Below are positions 1 to 6,194 of a stretch of DNA of 6,327 bases, in pieces. Every line of letters starts with the position of its first letter. Positions within the stretch are counted from its first letter, which is position 1. The translations under genes were made by a program, and so were the position numbers. The notes under the pieces are model-generated. The model saw nothing but the letters and a program-made list of their open reading frames with translations. It was not told the DNA's origin and made no database searches. The stretch is from an uncultured Bermanella sp. (GTDB taxonomy: Bacteria; Pseudomonadota; Gammaproteobacteria; Pseudomonadales; Oceanobacteraceae): contig CAJXIK010000118.1 of assembly GCA_913054445.1 (NCBI GenBank), positions 1-6,327 of the forward strand, read 5' to 3'.

Positions 1-113
1 AGTCCGTTTGCCCATCTTGAAAATACTGATCACGGCCCCCGCCGTTTAAAAACTGCCTAGTCCGTTTGCCCATCTTGAAAATACTGATCACGGCCCCCGC
101 CGTTTAAAAACTG
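1..113. repeat. Exact 55-bp direct repeat at the left edge (58-bp period)
   Basis: Bases 1-55 are identical to bases 59-113, separated by the three bases CCT. The match ends exactly after 55 bases (C at 56 against A at 114) and begins at the first base of the window. The right-hand copy encodes the last 18 codons of the CDGSH gene. The spacer supplies most of that gene's TAG stop. The 58-base period is not a multiple of three, so an extra copy would not extend the reading frame cleanly. It may be a genuine tandem duplication. However, a repeat of exactly 55 bases touching the sequence end is also what a k=55 de Bruijn assembler leaves at an unresolved branch, and the right edge shows the same length. 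Confidence 0.95.
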
Positions 114-380
114 ATGCGTGCCATCACAGAAGGGGGCGTGACCGCTATGTTTGCAGCCGCACAGGTATATGGTGGCCGTTTCTTTGGCGGTGAAGGTAAG
201 CGGAGCTTTATCGCTGCCCGCGTGGGAGCCATCACACCAAGGCTGCGTCTGGCTCTTACCACAAGCACACCACAGGTAAACCTTGCCTGCTATCACCTCC
301 ACGGCGATGGGTTGCTTAGCGCTATCTTCCGCTTGTTTCATAACCGCCTTAAGGGTTGAACGTGGGGCCCATACGGGCAT
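57..380 (-). CDS. Double CDGSH iron-sulfur domain protein, 107 aa
   Basis: This is a small soluble protein with two CDGSH-type [2Fe-2S] sites, each with the Cys3His ligand set. The first is C38, C40, C49 and H53 (CDGSH at 49-53). The second is C74, C76, C85 and H89 (CDGTH at 85-89). Both show the C-x-C-x8-C-x3-H spacing of the mitoNEET-like family. Proteins with two such motifs in about 80-110 residues are common in bacteria; they are thought to take part in redox or Fe-S/electron handling, but a specific role is not established. There is no signal peptide or membrane helix. The ATG at 378-380 is preceded by AAGG four bases upstream; M14 is a weaker alternative start. The gene follows the chemoreceptor by six bases, so coupling is likely. 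The last 18 codons and the stop lie in the 55-bp edge repeat, so the C-terminus beyond about residue 89 may be an assembly product. Confidence 0.88.
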   Translation of the reverse strand: MPVWAPRSTLKAVMKQAEDSAKQPIAVEVIAGKVYLWCACGKSQTQPWCDGSHAGSDKAPLTFTAKETATIYLCGCKHSGHAPFCDGTHQFLNGGGRDQYFQDGQTD

Positions 381-384
381 GTTA

Positions 385-388
385 CCTT
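385..388 (-). promoter_or_regulatory. Shine-Dalgarno AAGG of the CDGSH gene, overlapping the chemoreceptor stop
   Basis: On the minus strand, AAGG sits four bases before the ATG at 378-380. It overlaps the TAA stop (387-389) of the upstream chemoreceptor gene. This arrangement supports the chosen start and favours ribosome re-initiation, that is, translational coupling of the two genes. Confidence 0.6.
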
Positions 389-1661
389 AAAATAAATCCA
401 CTTCATGATGAATGCAGGCATCGGGCTCGATGTCGCCACTTGCTCCCCGTAACTTATAATCCACTTGCCGGCCGCTTATGGCAAAACTCTCCAAGCCCTG
501 ATGAATAAAGACACTGACATTAATAAGGTCATTGGCCGACACCGACTGGTGCTGGGCATTTTCTATGGTGCAGTCGTTGAACATTCTGAGCATCTCAATT
601 TCTTTTTGGGATTCGGCGGACACTAAGCCCTGTTCCTCCACCTGAGCTTGAATGTCTTCCGTGATGCCGGAAATATTTTTCATGGCCAAAATTAATTGAT
701 CCATCTGCTGCTGCGCCGCCTGCACCGAGGTGACGCTCTGCTGGGTTTGCCGCTCACCCTGGCTCATCGTCTCGTTGGCGGCTAGGGTACGCTGTTGAAT
801 GCCCTCCACCACGTTACGCACATCCTCGGTGGCCACCTGGCTGCGATTGGCCAACGAGCGTACCTCGTCGGCCACCACGGCGAAACCACGGCCGGCTTCT
901 CCGGCCCGAGCGGCCTCGATGGCGGCGTTTAACGCCAGTAAATTAGTTTGATCGGCGATGGAGCCAATCACCTCGATGATAGAATGAATCTGTTCGCTCT
1001 GGGACTTTAGCTGTTCGATATCCTCACAGGCACTGGCCACCAGCTGGCGTAAGCCATTAATCTCAGTCATCACATTTGCCATGGCGGTCATAGAGCCGTC
1101 TATGGCTTGCTCCCCTTGTTGCGCCACCGCATGAATGCTCTGCACATGCTCACTCACCTGTTGCTGCTTCTTAAACAACTTATGGTTGATGCCTTCGACC
1201 TTATCTGCGTGGATTTTATTGATAATAGCCCCCTGGGCCAAAGAATTGTAAGCGTCCCGTATGCCTTCGGACATGGGCACTAAGTGCGAGGCCATGCTAT
1301 AGATACCGCTCAGGGAGTGATCGCTTTTAACCAATAAAGCATTAAATTTTTTACTCACTTTATAGATAAGAAAATTGGTGATGCCGCTGTCTTCGCTCAC
1401 CCGCTTACTCAGGTCAAAAATCAGGCCTTCGTCCTCTTTTTTCTCATCTACCGTCAGTATTTCTGGCAGGGTTTGCAGGGGTTTTACCACAAAATGATAC
1501 GCCAGCAGCGCCACGGTGCCGAGCATGAACAAATCATGCAGCACCAGCCAAGCATAGACATTGTGTTCGCCTATAAATTGCCACATAAAATAATGAAGCA
1601 AAGTGCTTAGGGTAAACAAGCCTAAGCTCACATACACAGAGATAAAGAGTAAACGGCGCAT
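387..1661 (-). CDS. Methyl-accepting chemotaxis protein without a periplasmic sensor domain, 424 aa
   Basis: This is a chemoreceptor that would signal through CheW/CheA. Two hydrophobic helices (about residues 4-28 and 35-58) are joined by only about six to eight residues, so there is essentially no periplasmic ligand-binding domain. A cytoplasmic linker of about 140 residues follows (58-200), in which I recognise no PAS, HAMP or Cache motif. The signalling hairpin tip is textbook: residues 235-271, running from IADQTNLLALNAAIEAARAG through GRGFAVVADEVRSLA. It is flanked by long coiled-coil helices rich in Gln, Ala and Glu. The C-terminus ends in HHEVDLF and lacks an NWETF-type CheR tether. 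The input is therefore probably cytoplasmic or membrane-state (energy, redox, pH), which is inference. The start ATG (1659-1661) has GAGG/AGGA 9-10 bases upstream. The gene lies 124 bases after the alcohol dehydrogenase gene and six bases before the CDGSH gene. Confidence 0.93.
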   Translation of the reverse strand: MRRLLFISVYVSLGLFTLSTLLHYFMWQFIGEHNVYAWLVLHDLFMLGTVALLAYHFVVKPLQTLPEILTVDEKKEDEGLIFDLSKRVSEDSGITNFLIYKVSKKFNALLVKSDHSLSGIYSMASHLVPMSEGIRDAYNSLAQGAIINKIHADKVEGINHKLFKKQQQVSEHVQSIHAVAQQGEQAIDGSMTAMANVMTEINGLRQLVASACEDIEQLKSQSEQIHSIIEVIGSIADQTNLLALNAAIEAARAGEAGRGFAVVADEVRSLANRSQVATEDVRNVVEGIQQRTLAANETMSQGERQTQQSVTSVQAAQQQMDQLILAMKNISGITEDIQAQVEEQGLVSAESQKEIEMLRMFNDCTIENAQHQSVSANDLINVSVFIHQGLESFAISGRQVDYKLRGASGDIEPDACIHHEVDLF

Positions 1662-1785
1662 AATTTAATATCCTCGTCTCGTCACCCCAACCACGAGGCA
1701 CATGAAGATCAGGTATAACCAGCCGTTCACAAGTATAGAACATCTGCGCCAGCGCCTTAGACGTACGCCGGATTAAAACCTTGCC
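1662..1785 (-). promoter_or_regulatory. Intergenic region before the chemoreceptor, possible weak promoter
   Basis: These 124 bases separate the end of the alcohol dehydrogenase gene from the chemoreceptor start. On the minus strand a TATACT box (plus-strand 1732-1737) resembles a sigma-70 -10 element about 70 bases before the chemoreceptor ATG. No good -35 element sits 16-18 bases upstream of it. I found no flagellar sigma-28 signature (TAAA with GCCGATAA) and no hairpin followed by a T run that would end the upstream operon. The chemoreceptor pair may have its own promoter here or may be read through from the catabolic operon. Confidence 0.25.
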
Positions 1786-2946
1786 TTATATATAAAGCCC
1801 ACCCTCAACGGCGTTGGTAAAGATGCCCGTGTAATCCTCGGCGCTTAACCCTTGTGGGTTACCCTGGGATGACGGATCGGCCCATGCCAGACGCCCTATT
1901 GCCGCGCCGCGCCGCGTGTCGAGGCCGATGTCTGCTAGGGTATTGGGCGTGCCCAGTTGCGCCCGCAATGCCAGCAACCAACTAAAGAACGCATCGTAGC
2001 CAGGGGCTAAGCCGAGGGCGGCACACAGGGCGGGCATCTTATCTGCTATTACCGCTTTATTTTTTTGCAGTACATAAGGCAGCAGGATGGCGTTTAACAG
2101 GCCATGGGGTTTATCGTAGATGGCCCCCAGCGGATGGGCCAGAGCGTGAACACCGCCAAGGCCTTTTTGAAAGGCCGTGGCCCCCATGGTCGAGGCGCAC
2201 AGCATGTGCCCCCGCGCCTGCAAGTTTTGGCCATCGGCATAGGCCAAGGGCAGCCAGCGTTTAATCATAGCCATGCCCTGTAAGGCGATGCCGTCGGCCA
2301 TGGGATGAAAACCTGGGGCTAGGTAGGCCTCTAAGTTGTGCACGAAGGCATCTAGGCCGGTGGCCGAGGTGATGGCAGGGGGCAAGCCTAGGGTGAGTTC
2401 TGGGTCCAGTATGACCTGGCTGGGCAACATATTTGGGTGAAAGAGGATTCTCTTGCGCTGGCTGTCTTCATCCACGATGAGGGCGGCGCGCCCCACCTCA
2501 GAGCCAGTGCCCGCCGTGGTGGGAATGGCGATGACCTGAGCCATGGCCTCGACCTTAACCCTTAGGTAGTTGTCCCCCACGTCTTCGAAGTCCCACAGAC
2601 TGCGCGCCTGCCCCACCATTAGAGCCATGGCCTTGGCCGCATCTAGGGCACTGCCGCCGCCAACGGCGACGATGCCATCGTGCCGACCCTGCCGATACAC
2701 ACCCACGCCGTCTTCGATATTTTTGCCGTTGGGGTTGGCCTTAATGGCGCTGTAAATAGGCGCATTGTTTAGCGACGCTTGCAGGTCTTTGATGAACGCA
2801 AACGTTGCTAGGCCTTCGTCTGTCACCAACAGAGGGTTGCGCATCTTCATCTGTTCACACAAGCCCGCCAACATGTGTACCCGGCCGTTGCCGAAGTAAA
2901 TGCTGGTGGGATAATGCCAATGACTGTTAGGGAGTGCTTGCTGCAT
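1786..2946 (-). CDS. Iron-containing (type III) alcohol dehydrogenase, 386 aa
   Basis: This is a cytoplasmic NAD(P)-dependent dehydrogenase that interconverts an alcohol and an aldehyde. The N-terminal nucleotide-binding half carries GGGS at 96-99, within VAVGGGSALDAAKA, and the family motif TTAGTGSE at 143-150. The C-terminal helical half carries the metal ligands D199, H203 (TGLDAFVHNLEAY), H267 (GGVHALAHPLG) and H281 (KPHGLLNA). Their spacing matches the Asp-His-His-His set of FucO-like enzymes, so the site looks intact. The length is normal for the family (about 380-390). The start ATG has a perfect AGGAGG four bases upstream. The gene is third in an apparent operon after the glutamine-synthetase-like ligase and the aldehyde dehydrogenase. 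It therefore probably oxidises a (gamma-glutamylated) amino alcohol or a related hydroxy intermediate, though the reverse direction, aldehyde reduction, cannot be excluded. Relatives also include 4-hydroxybutyrate dehydrogenases, and the sequence alone does not set the substrate. Confidence 0.93.
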   Translation of the reverse strand: MQQALPNSHWHYPTSIYFGNGRVHMLAGLCEQMKMRNPLLVTDEGLATFAFIKDLQASLNNAPIYSAIKANPNGKNIEDGVGVYRQGRHDGIVAVGGGSALDAAKAMALMVGQARSLWDFEDVGDNYLRVKVEAMAQVIAIPTTAGTGSEVGRAALIVDEDSQRKRILFHPNMLPSQVILDPELTLGLPPAITSATGLDAFVHNLEAYLAPGFHPMADGIALQGMAMIKRWLPLAYADGQNLQARGHMLCASTMGATAFQKGLGGVHALAHPLGAIYDKPHGLLNAILLPYVLQKNKAVIADKMPALCAALGLAPGYDAFFSWLLALRAQLGTPNTLADIGLDTRRGAAIGRLAWADPSSQGNPQGLSAEDYTGIFTNAVEGGLYI

Positions 2947-2950
2947 GTTG

Positions 2951-2956
2951 CCTCCT
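2951..2956 (-). promoter_or_regulatory. Strong Shine-Dalgarno AGGAGG of the alcohol dehydrogenase
   Basis: A perfect AGGAGG on the minus strand, four bases before the ATG at 2944-2946, lies in the 37-base gap after the aldehyde dehydrogenase stop (TAG, 2984-2986). It is much stronger than the ribosome site of the preceding gene. The spacing is slightly short. It confirms the start and suggests independent, efficient initiation within the operon. Confidence 0.7.
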
Positions 2957-2983
2957 AGCTAATATGGCACGAGTTAAATAGCT

Positions 2984-4369
2984 CTAGAGCACCTTGAGGT
3001 GAAACGATTTAGGCCGCGTAAGCATCTGATAGGCCAAGTGTGATAACGAACAGCCTCTGCCCGAGTCTTTGACCCCCACCCACGCTAGGGCAGGATCGAG
3101 ATAATCGCACCGATTCATAAACACGGTGCCGACGTTAATCTGCTCTCCCAGCTCGATGCAGGCTGCCATGTCGCGACTCCAAAGAGAGGCGGTGAGGCCA
3201 TAGGCGGAATCGTTGATGAGGGCGACGGCTGCCAGATCATCGCTCACCGGCATGATGCCCACCACAGGGGCAAAGCTTTCCTGCGTCATGATGGCCATCT
3301 GATGATTTACTTGGGTGAGCACTTGCGGGGCAAAATAACAGTCCCCTTCGGGGAGAGGAAAGTCCTCTGCACAAATGTGCAACACCGCCCCCAACTGGCG
3401 GGCCGCGGCTACTTGCTCATGGGCCAGCCGACAGGCCTGGGCATTCACCATAGGGCCGAGGCTCGTATCTGCTTGGCTGGCATCCCCCAGCACCTGCTTT
3501 TTAGTGAGTGCCACAAACTTAGTTAGGAACTCAGGGTACACAGCCTCGTGCACATAAATACGTTCGATGCCGCAACAACTTTGCCCACTATTGAAAAACG
3601 CGCCCTCCACTAGGCTGGCCACCGCCGTATCCAACTGGGCATCGTGACGCACATAGGCGGCATCCTTGCCTCCTAGCTCTAATGCCAGCGACTTAAATAG
3701 ACCGGCGGCACTTTTTTCCATGGCCCTGCCCCCGGCCACCGAGCCGGTGAAGCTGATGTAATTAATCGCGGGCTCTTGCACCAGTTTGGCGGTTTGCTCA
3801 TGGTCCACATGCACATACTGAAACACCCCAGCGGGCAGTTTGGCGGCGGCAAATGCCTGCGCAAAGCGTTCGCTGCATAACAGGGTCTGCGCCGAGTGTT
3901 TTAACAGCACACAGTTGCCCGCCATCAGCGCCGGAATGATCGCGTTGACCGCCGTAAGGTAAGGGTAGTTCCAGGGGGCGATCACCAATACTGTGCCCAA
4001 TGGTGTGGGCCGTATGAAACGCCTGAAGCCTGGCTTGGCCGCCAAGGGAATGTCTTTTAGGGCCTGCCCTGCCACCTCGATCATGTACTGGGCACGCTCC
4101 CTTACTGCGTCTATTTCGCTGGCGGCATACTGAATGGGGCGGCCCATCTGTTGGCTAATTTCCACCCCCAGCTCATGCCTGTGCGCCAGCAGCCAATCCA
4201 CCGCCTTAGTGCAATACGCGGCGCGCGCTTGCACGCTGCTCGCGCGCCACGTTTGTTGCGCTGCTTGGCAGTTCTGTAGCACTTGCGCCACTTCGGCGCA
4301 GCTGGCTAGGGTGCGCGTGGCGACTATGCTGCCATCACTGGGGGAGATGATATCAAGCTGTTTTGCCAT
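2984..4369 (-). CDS. Aldehyde dehydrogenase family protein, 461 aa
   Basis: This is a cytoplasmic NAD(P)+-dependent enzyme oxidising an aldehyde to its acid. The Rossmann part has PWNYP (132-136, with oxyanion Asn134), the cofactor-contacting K157 in LLKHS, and FTGS at 207-210. The general base is E231 in LELGGKD. The nucleophile is C265 in SGQSCCG, followed by a second cysteine, C266, as in some semialdehyde dehydrogenases. ESFAP at 364-368 is the late cofactor motif. All key residues are present, and the length of 461 is slightly short but normal for the succinate-semialdehyde-like branch. An in-frame TGA 12 bases upstream of the ATG (4382-4384) rules out a longer start. No clear Shine-Dalgarno precedes it. 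A ten-codon reading frame in another phase (4353-4385) overlaps the start, probably by chance. It sits 64 bases after the ligase gene and 37 before the alcohol dehydrogenase, consistent with oxidising the aldehyde that enzyme makes. The exact substrate is inferred. Confidence 0.93.
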   Translation of the reverse strand: MAKQLDIISPSDGSIVATRTLASCAEVAQVLQNCQAAQQTWRASSVQARAAYCTKAVDWLLAHRHELGVEISQQMGRPIQYAASEIDAVRERAQYMIEVAGQALKDIPLAAKPGFRRFIRPTPLGTVLVIAPWNYPYLTAVNAIIPALMAGNCVLLKHSAQTLLCSERFAQAFAAAKLPAGVFQYVHVDHEQTAKLVQEPAINYISFTGSVAGGRAMEKSAAGLFKSLALELGGKDAAYVRHDAQLDTAVASLVEGAFFNSGQSCCGIERIYVHEAVYPEFLTKFVALTKKQVLGDASQADTSLGPMVNAQACRLAHEQVAAARQLGAVLHICAEDFPLPEGDCYFAPQVLTQVNHQMAIMTQESFAPVVGIMPVSDDLAAVALINDSAYGLTASLWSRDMAACIELGEQINVGTVFMNRCDYLDPALAWVGVKDSGRGCSLSHLAYQMLTRPKSFHLKVL

Positions 4370-4433
4370 TTTGCATTGCGCTCATTTTTTTGATTTTTGC
4401 AGCGGCCATAGGGTGGTCGCCCATTTTCCGGCA

Positions 4434-5801
4434 TCAAATAATTTCAAAATAGCGTTCCATTTCCCACTTGGATATATGCTTGCGATGCTCCCGTTCTTCC
4501 CATTCGCGACTGGCGGCAAAATGCGCCACGAAGGCGTCGCCAAAGTATTCCCGCGCCATGGCCGATTGCTTTAAGCGCTGGGCGGCTTGCCACAAAGTGG
4601 TGGGGAGTTTAAGCGCATCGGCAAAGGTTTGATCGTAGGCGCTGCCCTCGGTCATGGGCAATAGCGGGCACTTGTTTTTGATGCCCCACAGACCAGAGGC
4701 GATCACCGCCGCTAAGATAATGTAGGGGTTGGCATCGGCGGCACCGATGCGGTATTCCAGACGCTGGGATGTTTCGCTGCCGGGAATAATACGAATGGCA
4801 CAGGTGCGGTTATCTATGCCGACGCTGGCCTCGGTGGGGGCCCAGAAGCCAGGAATCAAGCGCCGATAGGCGTTAATGGTGGGGGCCACCATGCTCAGTA
4901 ATTCTGGCATGAGCTTTTGCTGCCCCGCCACGAAGTGCTGCATGGTCTCGCTCATGTTATGGGCTTGGCGCGCATCGTAAAACAGCCCCGCGCCGTCTTC
5001 CCCTCGTAACGACAGATGAATATGGCCACTGGAGCCGGGCATCTGCTCATGCCACTTGGCCATGAAGGTGGCCATCTTGCCCTGCTTCTGCATGGCAATC
5101 TTAGTGAAGGTTTTAAACAGGGCGGCCTTGTCGGCGGACGCCAGCGCACTGTCGTAAGCTAAGGCCGCCTCCATGACACCTGGGCCGGTTTCTTCGTGGA
5201 GACCTTCGATGGGCAGGTCCATGGCTTCACACATGCTTAATAAATTTTTATAGGTGGGCGCTGCCACCGTGTTGCGAATCAGCGAATAGCCAAAATCGCC
5301 GGGGGCCATGGGTTCGAGGTCTTGGTAGCCTTTTTCACGAACGGATTGGGGTGTCTCGTTGAACACGAAGAACTCGTATTCGAAGCCGCTAAATACCTGC
5401 AAGCCCATCTCCTGCGCTTGCTTCAACACTCGCCGCAACACCCCCCGTGGACATATTTGCTCGGCGTCGCCACTGAACTCTGCCAAGAAGAAGAGGTCGT
5501 TATCTTCCATGGGCATGGCCCGACAGGTGTGGGGCAAGAGCCGCACCTTGGCATCTGGGTACCCGGAATGCCAACCCGTATACTGGCTATTGTCGTACAG
5601 TCGGTCACCCATGTCCCAACCCAGCACCACATCGCAAAAGCCGAAGCCGCTATCTAGCGATTCGAGAAATTTTTCCTTGGACATGTACTTGCCGCGCAGG
5701 ATGCCGTCGATGTCAAACACCCCCACCTTGACGTGGGTGCAGCTCAAACTTTGCAGCAGGGCACGGGCCTGCTCGCTGTTTTGAATGTCTCTTGGATTCA
5801 T
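4434..5801 (-). CDS. Glutamine synthetase family protein, probable gamma-glutamylamide (gamma-glutamylamine) ligase, 455 aa
   Basis: This is an ATP-dependent ligase of the type I glutamine synthetase fold; relatives such as PuuA and IpuC attach glutamate's gamma-carboxyl to an amine. Numbering is from the upstream ATG (457 aa). The N-terminal beta-grasp has VFDIDGILRGKYM (30-42). Metal-binding acids are visible in GFEYEFF (E143, E145), HEETGPGVME (E205/E206, E213) and RLEYRIG (E351). H262 lies in GSSGHIHLSL, and the substrate arginine loop is NAYRRLIPGF (312-321) with DNRTCAIRI (332-340). The tyrosine adenylylation segment of true nitrogen-assimilating GlnA is not recognisable, and the ammonium-site region differs, which favours an amine ligase. 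Two ATGs lie six bases apart. The second (5799-5801) has AAAGGGG at proper spacing, while the first (5805-5807) abuts it. I therefore choose the second, giving 455 aa. The gene is first in the operon before the aldehyde and alcohol dehydrogenases. Confidence 0.9.
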   Translation of the reverse strand: MNPRDIQNSEQARALLQSLSCTHVKVGVFDIDGILRGKYMSKEKFLESLDSGFGFCDVVLGWDMGDRLYDNSQYTGWHSGYPDAKVRLLPHTCRAMPMEDNDLFFLAEFSGDAEQICPRGVLRRVLKQAQEMGLQVFSGFEYEFFVFNETPQSVREKGYQDLEPMAPGDFGYSLIRNTVAAPTYKNLLSMCEAMDLPIEGLHEETGPGVMEAALAYDSALASADKAALFKTFTKIAMQKQGKMATFMAKWHEQMPGSSGHIHLSLRGEDGAGLFYDARQAHNMSETMQHFVAGQQKLMPELLSMVAPTINAYRRLIPGFWAPTEASVGIDNRTCAIRIIPGSETSQRLEYRIGAADANPYIILAAVIASGLWGIKNKCPLLPMTEGSAYDQTFADALKLPTTLWQAAQRLKQSAMAREYFGDAFVAHFAASREWEEREHRKHISKWEMERYFEII

Positions 5802-5807
5802 GACCAT

Positions 5808-5814
5808 CCCCTTT
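5808..5814 (-). promoter_or_regulatory. Shine-Dalgarno AAAGGGG that decides the ligase start
   Basis: On the minus strand AAAGGGG directly touches the upstream ATG (5805-5807) but lies six bases before the second in-frame ATG (5799-5801). Only the second spacing is normal, so translation most likely begins there. The product would begin MNPRDIQN. Confidence 0.55.
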
Positions 5815-5928
5815 GCGCGGCAGTGCGCTCCTTTATTACAGGCTAGGCAGGGGAGCCGCTACGGGCAAGAGTGAATTAACGTCTGAGACGCGCTCGCGGC
5901 CGGTATGATTTTGTCATGGTCAACCATA
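5815..5928. promoter_or_regulatory. Divergent intergenic region with two short dyads
   Basis: This stretch lies between the leftward ligase gene and the rightward acyl-CoA dehydrogenase remnant, so it should hold promoters for both. Two perfect short inverted repeats are visible: CGTCT-G-AGACG at 5880-5890 and ATGGT-CA-ACCAT at 5916-5927. The second sits just before the rightward ATG and overlaps ATGA-N5-TCAT (5905-5917). These could be operators, but the arms are only four to five bases. I could not find a -35/-10 pair with acceptable spacing for either direction, nor a sigma-54 element. Transcription starts are therefore not assigned. Confidence 0.3.
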
Positions 5929-6136
5929 ATGGCCCTTTTCACCATTTTTTAGACCCCTATGCCCCCTTAACTGGGCCACAGAACATATTGCCCTGCGCAA
6001 GACGGTGAGTGACTTCGTCGACAAAGAACGGGACCCTTATGTGGATGAATGGGAAAAAGCCGGGCGCGAGCCCCTGCATAAGCTATTAAAAAAGATGGGT
6101 GACCTAGGATTATTGGGCATCTCTAAGCCCGTGTAA
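5929..6136 (+). pseudogene. Acyl-CoA dehydrogenase N-terminal fragment, frame-disrupted and truncated
   Basis: The frame at 5975-6136 encodes 53 residues: ATEHIALRKTV, then SDFVDKERDPYVDEWEKAG, then LHKLLKKMGDLGLLGISKPV, then TAA. This is the pattern of the N-terminal helical domain of acyl-CoA dehydrogenases, flavoenzymes of fatty- or branched-acyl-CoA oxidation, which normally continue for about 330 more residues. No start codon is available in that frame; TAA closes it upstream. The ATG at 5929 reads MALFTIF and stops at 5950-5952. One extra T in the six-T run at 5945-5950 would continue as LDPYAPLTG, and one extra base near 5973-5977 would then join the TEHIALR frame. Two one-base losses would thus explain the break, from either decay or sequencing/assembly error. 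The 3' side runs straight into a 32-bp tandem repeat at codon KPV. Family assignment is fairly secure; status as a real pseudogene is not. Confidence 0.6.
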
Positions 6137-6190
6137 ATCGGGCAGGGGCTGCCCTCGTGCCTGTGTAAATCGGGCAGGGGCTGCCCTCGT
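6127..6190. repeat. Two tandem copies of a 32-bp hairpin-forming unit
   Basis: Bases 6127-6158 and 6159-6190 are head-to-tail copies of a 32-base unit that differ at one position (C6130 against T6162). Each holds a perfect inverted repeat GGGCAG-GGG-CTGCCC (6140-6154 and 6172-6186). The unit resembles an intergenic palindromic (REP-like) element more than coding DNA. Its first bases supply the last residues and stop of the acyl-CoA dehydrogenase fragment. There are no spacers between copies, so it is not a CRISPR array. No T run follows the stems, so terminator activity is not evident. Whether the copy number is real is uncertain this close to the contig end. Confidence 0.85.
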
Positions 6191-6194
6191 ACGA

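Noticed and set aside
1534..1743. 69-codon minus-strand frame starting upstream of the chemoreceptor
   Set aside because: It overlaps the chemoreceptor's first membrane helices in another phase, lacks a good ribosome site, and looks like chance.
2965..2982. TGGCAC on the plus strand as a sigma-54 -24 element
   Set aside because: It points away from all downstream genes, and no GC/TTGC -12 element follows at the right spacing.
4353..4385. Ten-codon upstream open reading frame overlapping the aldehyde dehydrogenase start
   Set aside because: It has no Shine-Dalgarno and no leader-peptide character (no run of regulatory codons), so chance is the simplest explanation.
4384..4397. T-rich run in the ligase/aldehyde dehydrogenase gap as a terminator
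   Set aside because: The T run is on the plus strand, opposite to transcription of both genes, and no GC stem precedes it.
4134..4574. 146-codon plus-strand reading frame across the aldehyde dehydrogenase start and ligase end
   Set aside because: It is antisense to two well-supported genes, has no recognisable domain, and its composition is that of a GC-rich shadow frame.
5359..5784. 141-codon plus-strand frame inside the ligase gene
   Set aside because: It is fully antisense to conserved glutamine synthetase motifs and has no family features.
6127..6190. Possible CRISPR repeats
   Set aside because: The two 32-bp units are directly adjacent, with no unique spacer and no cas gene nearby.
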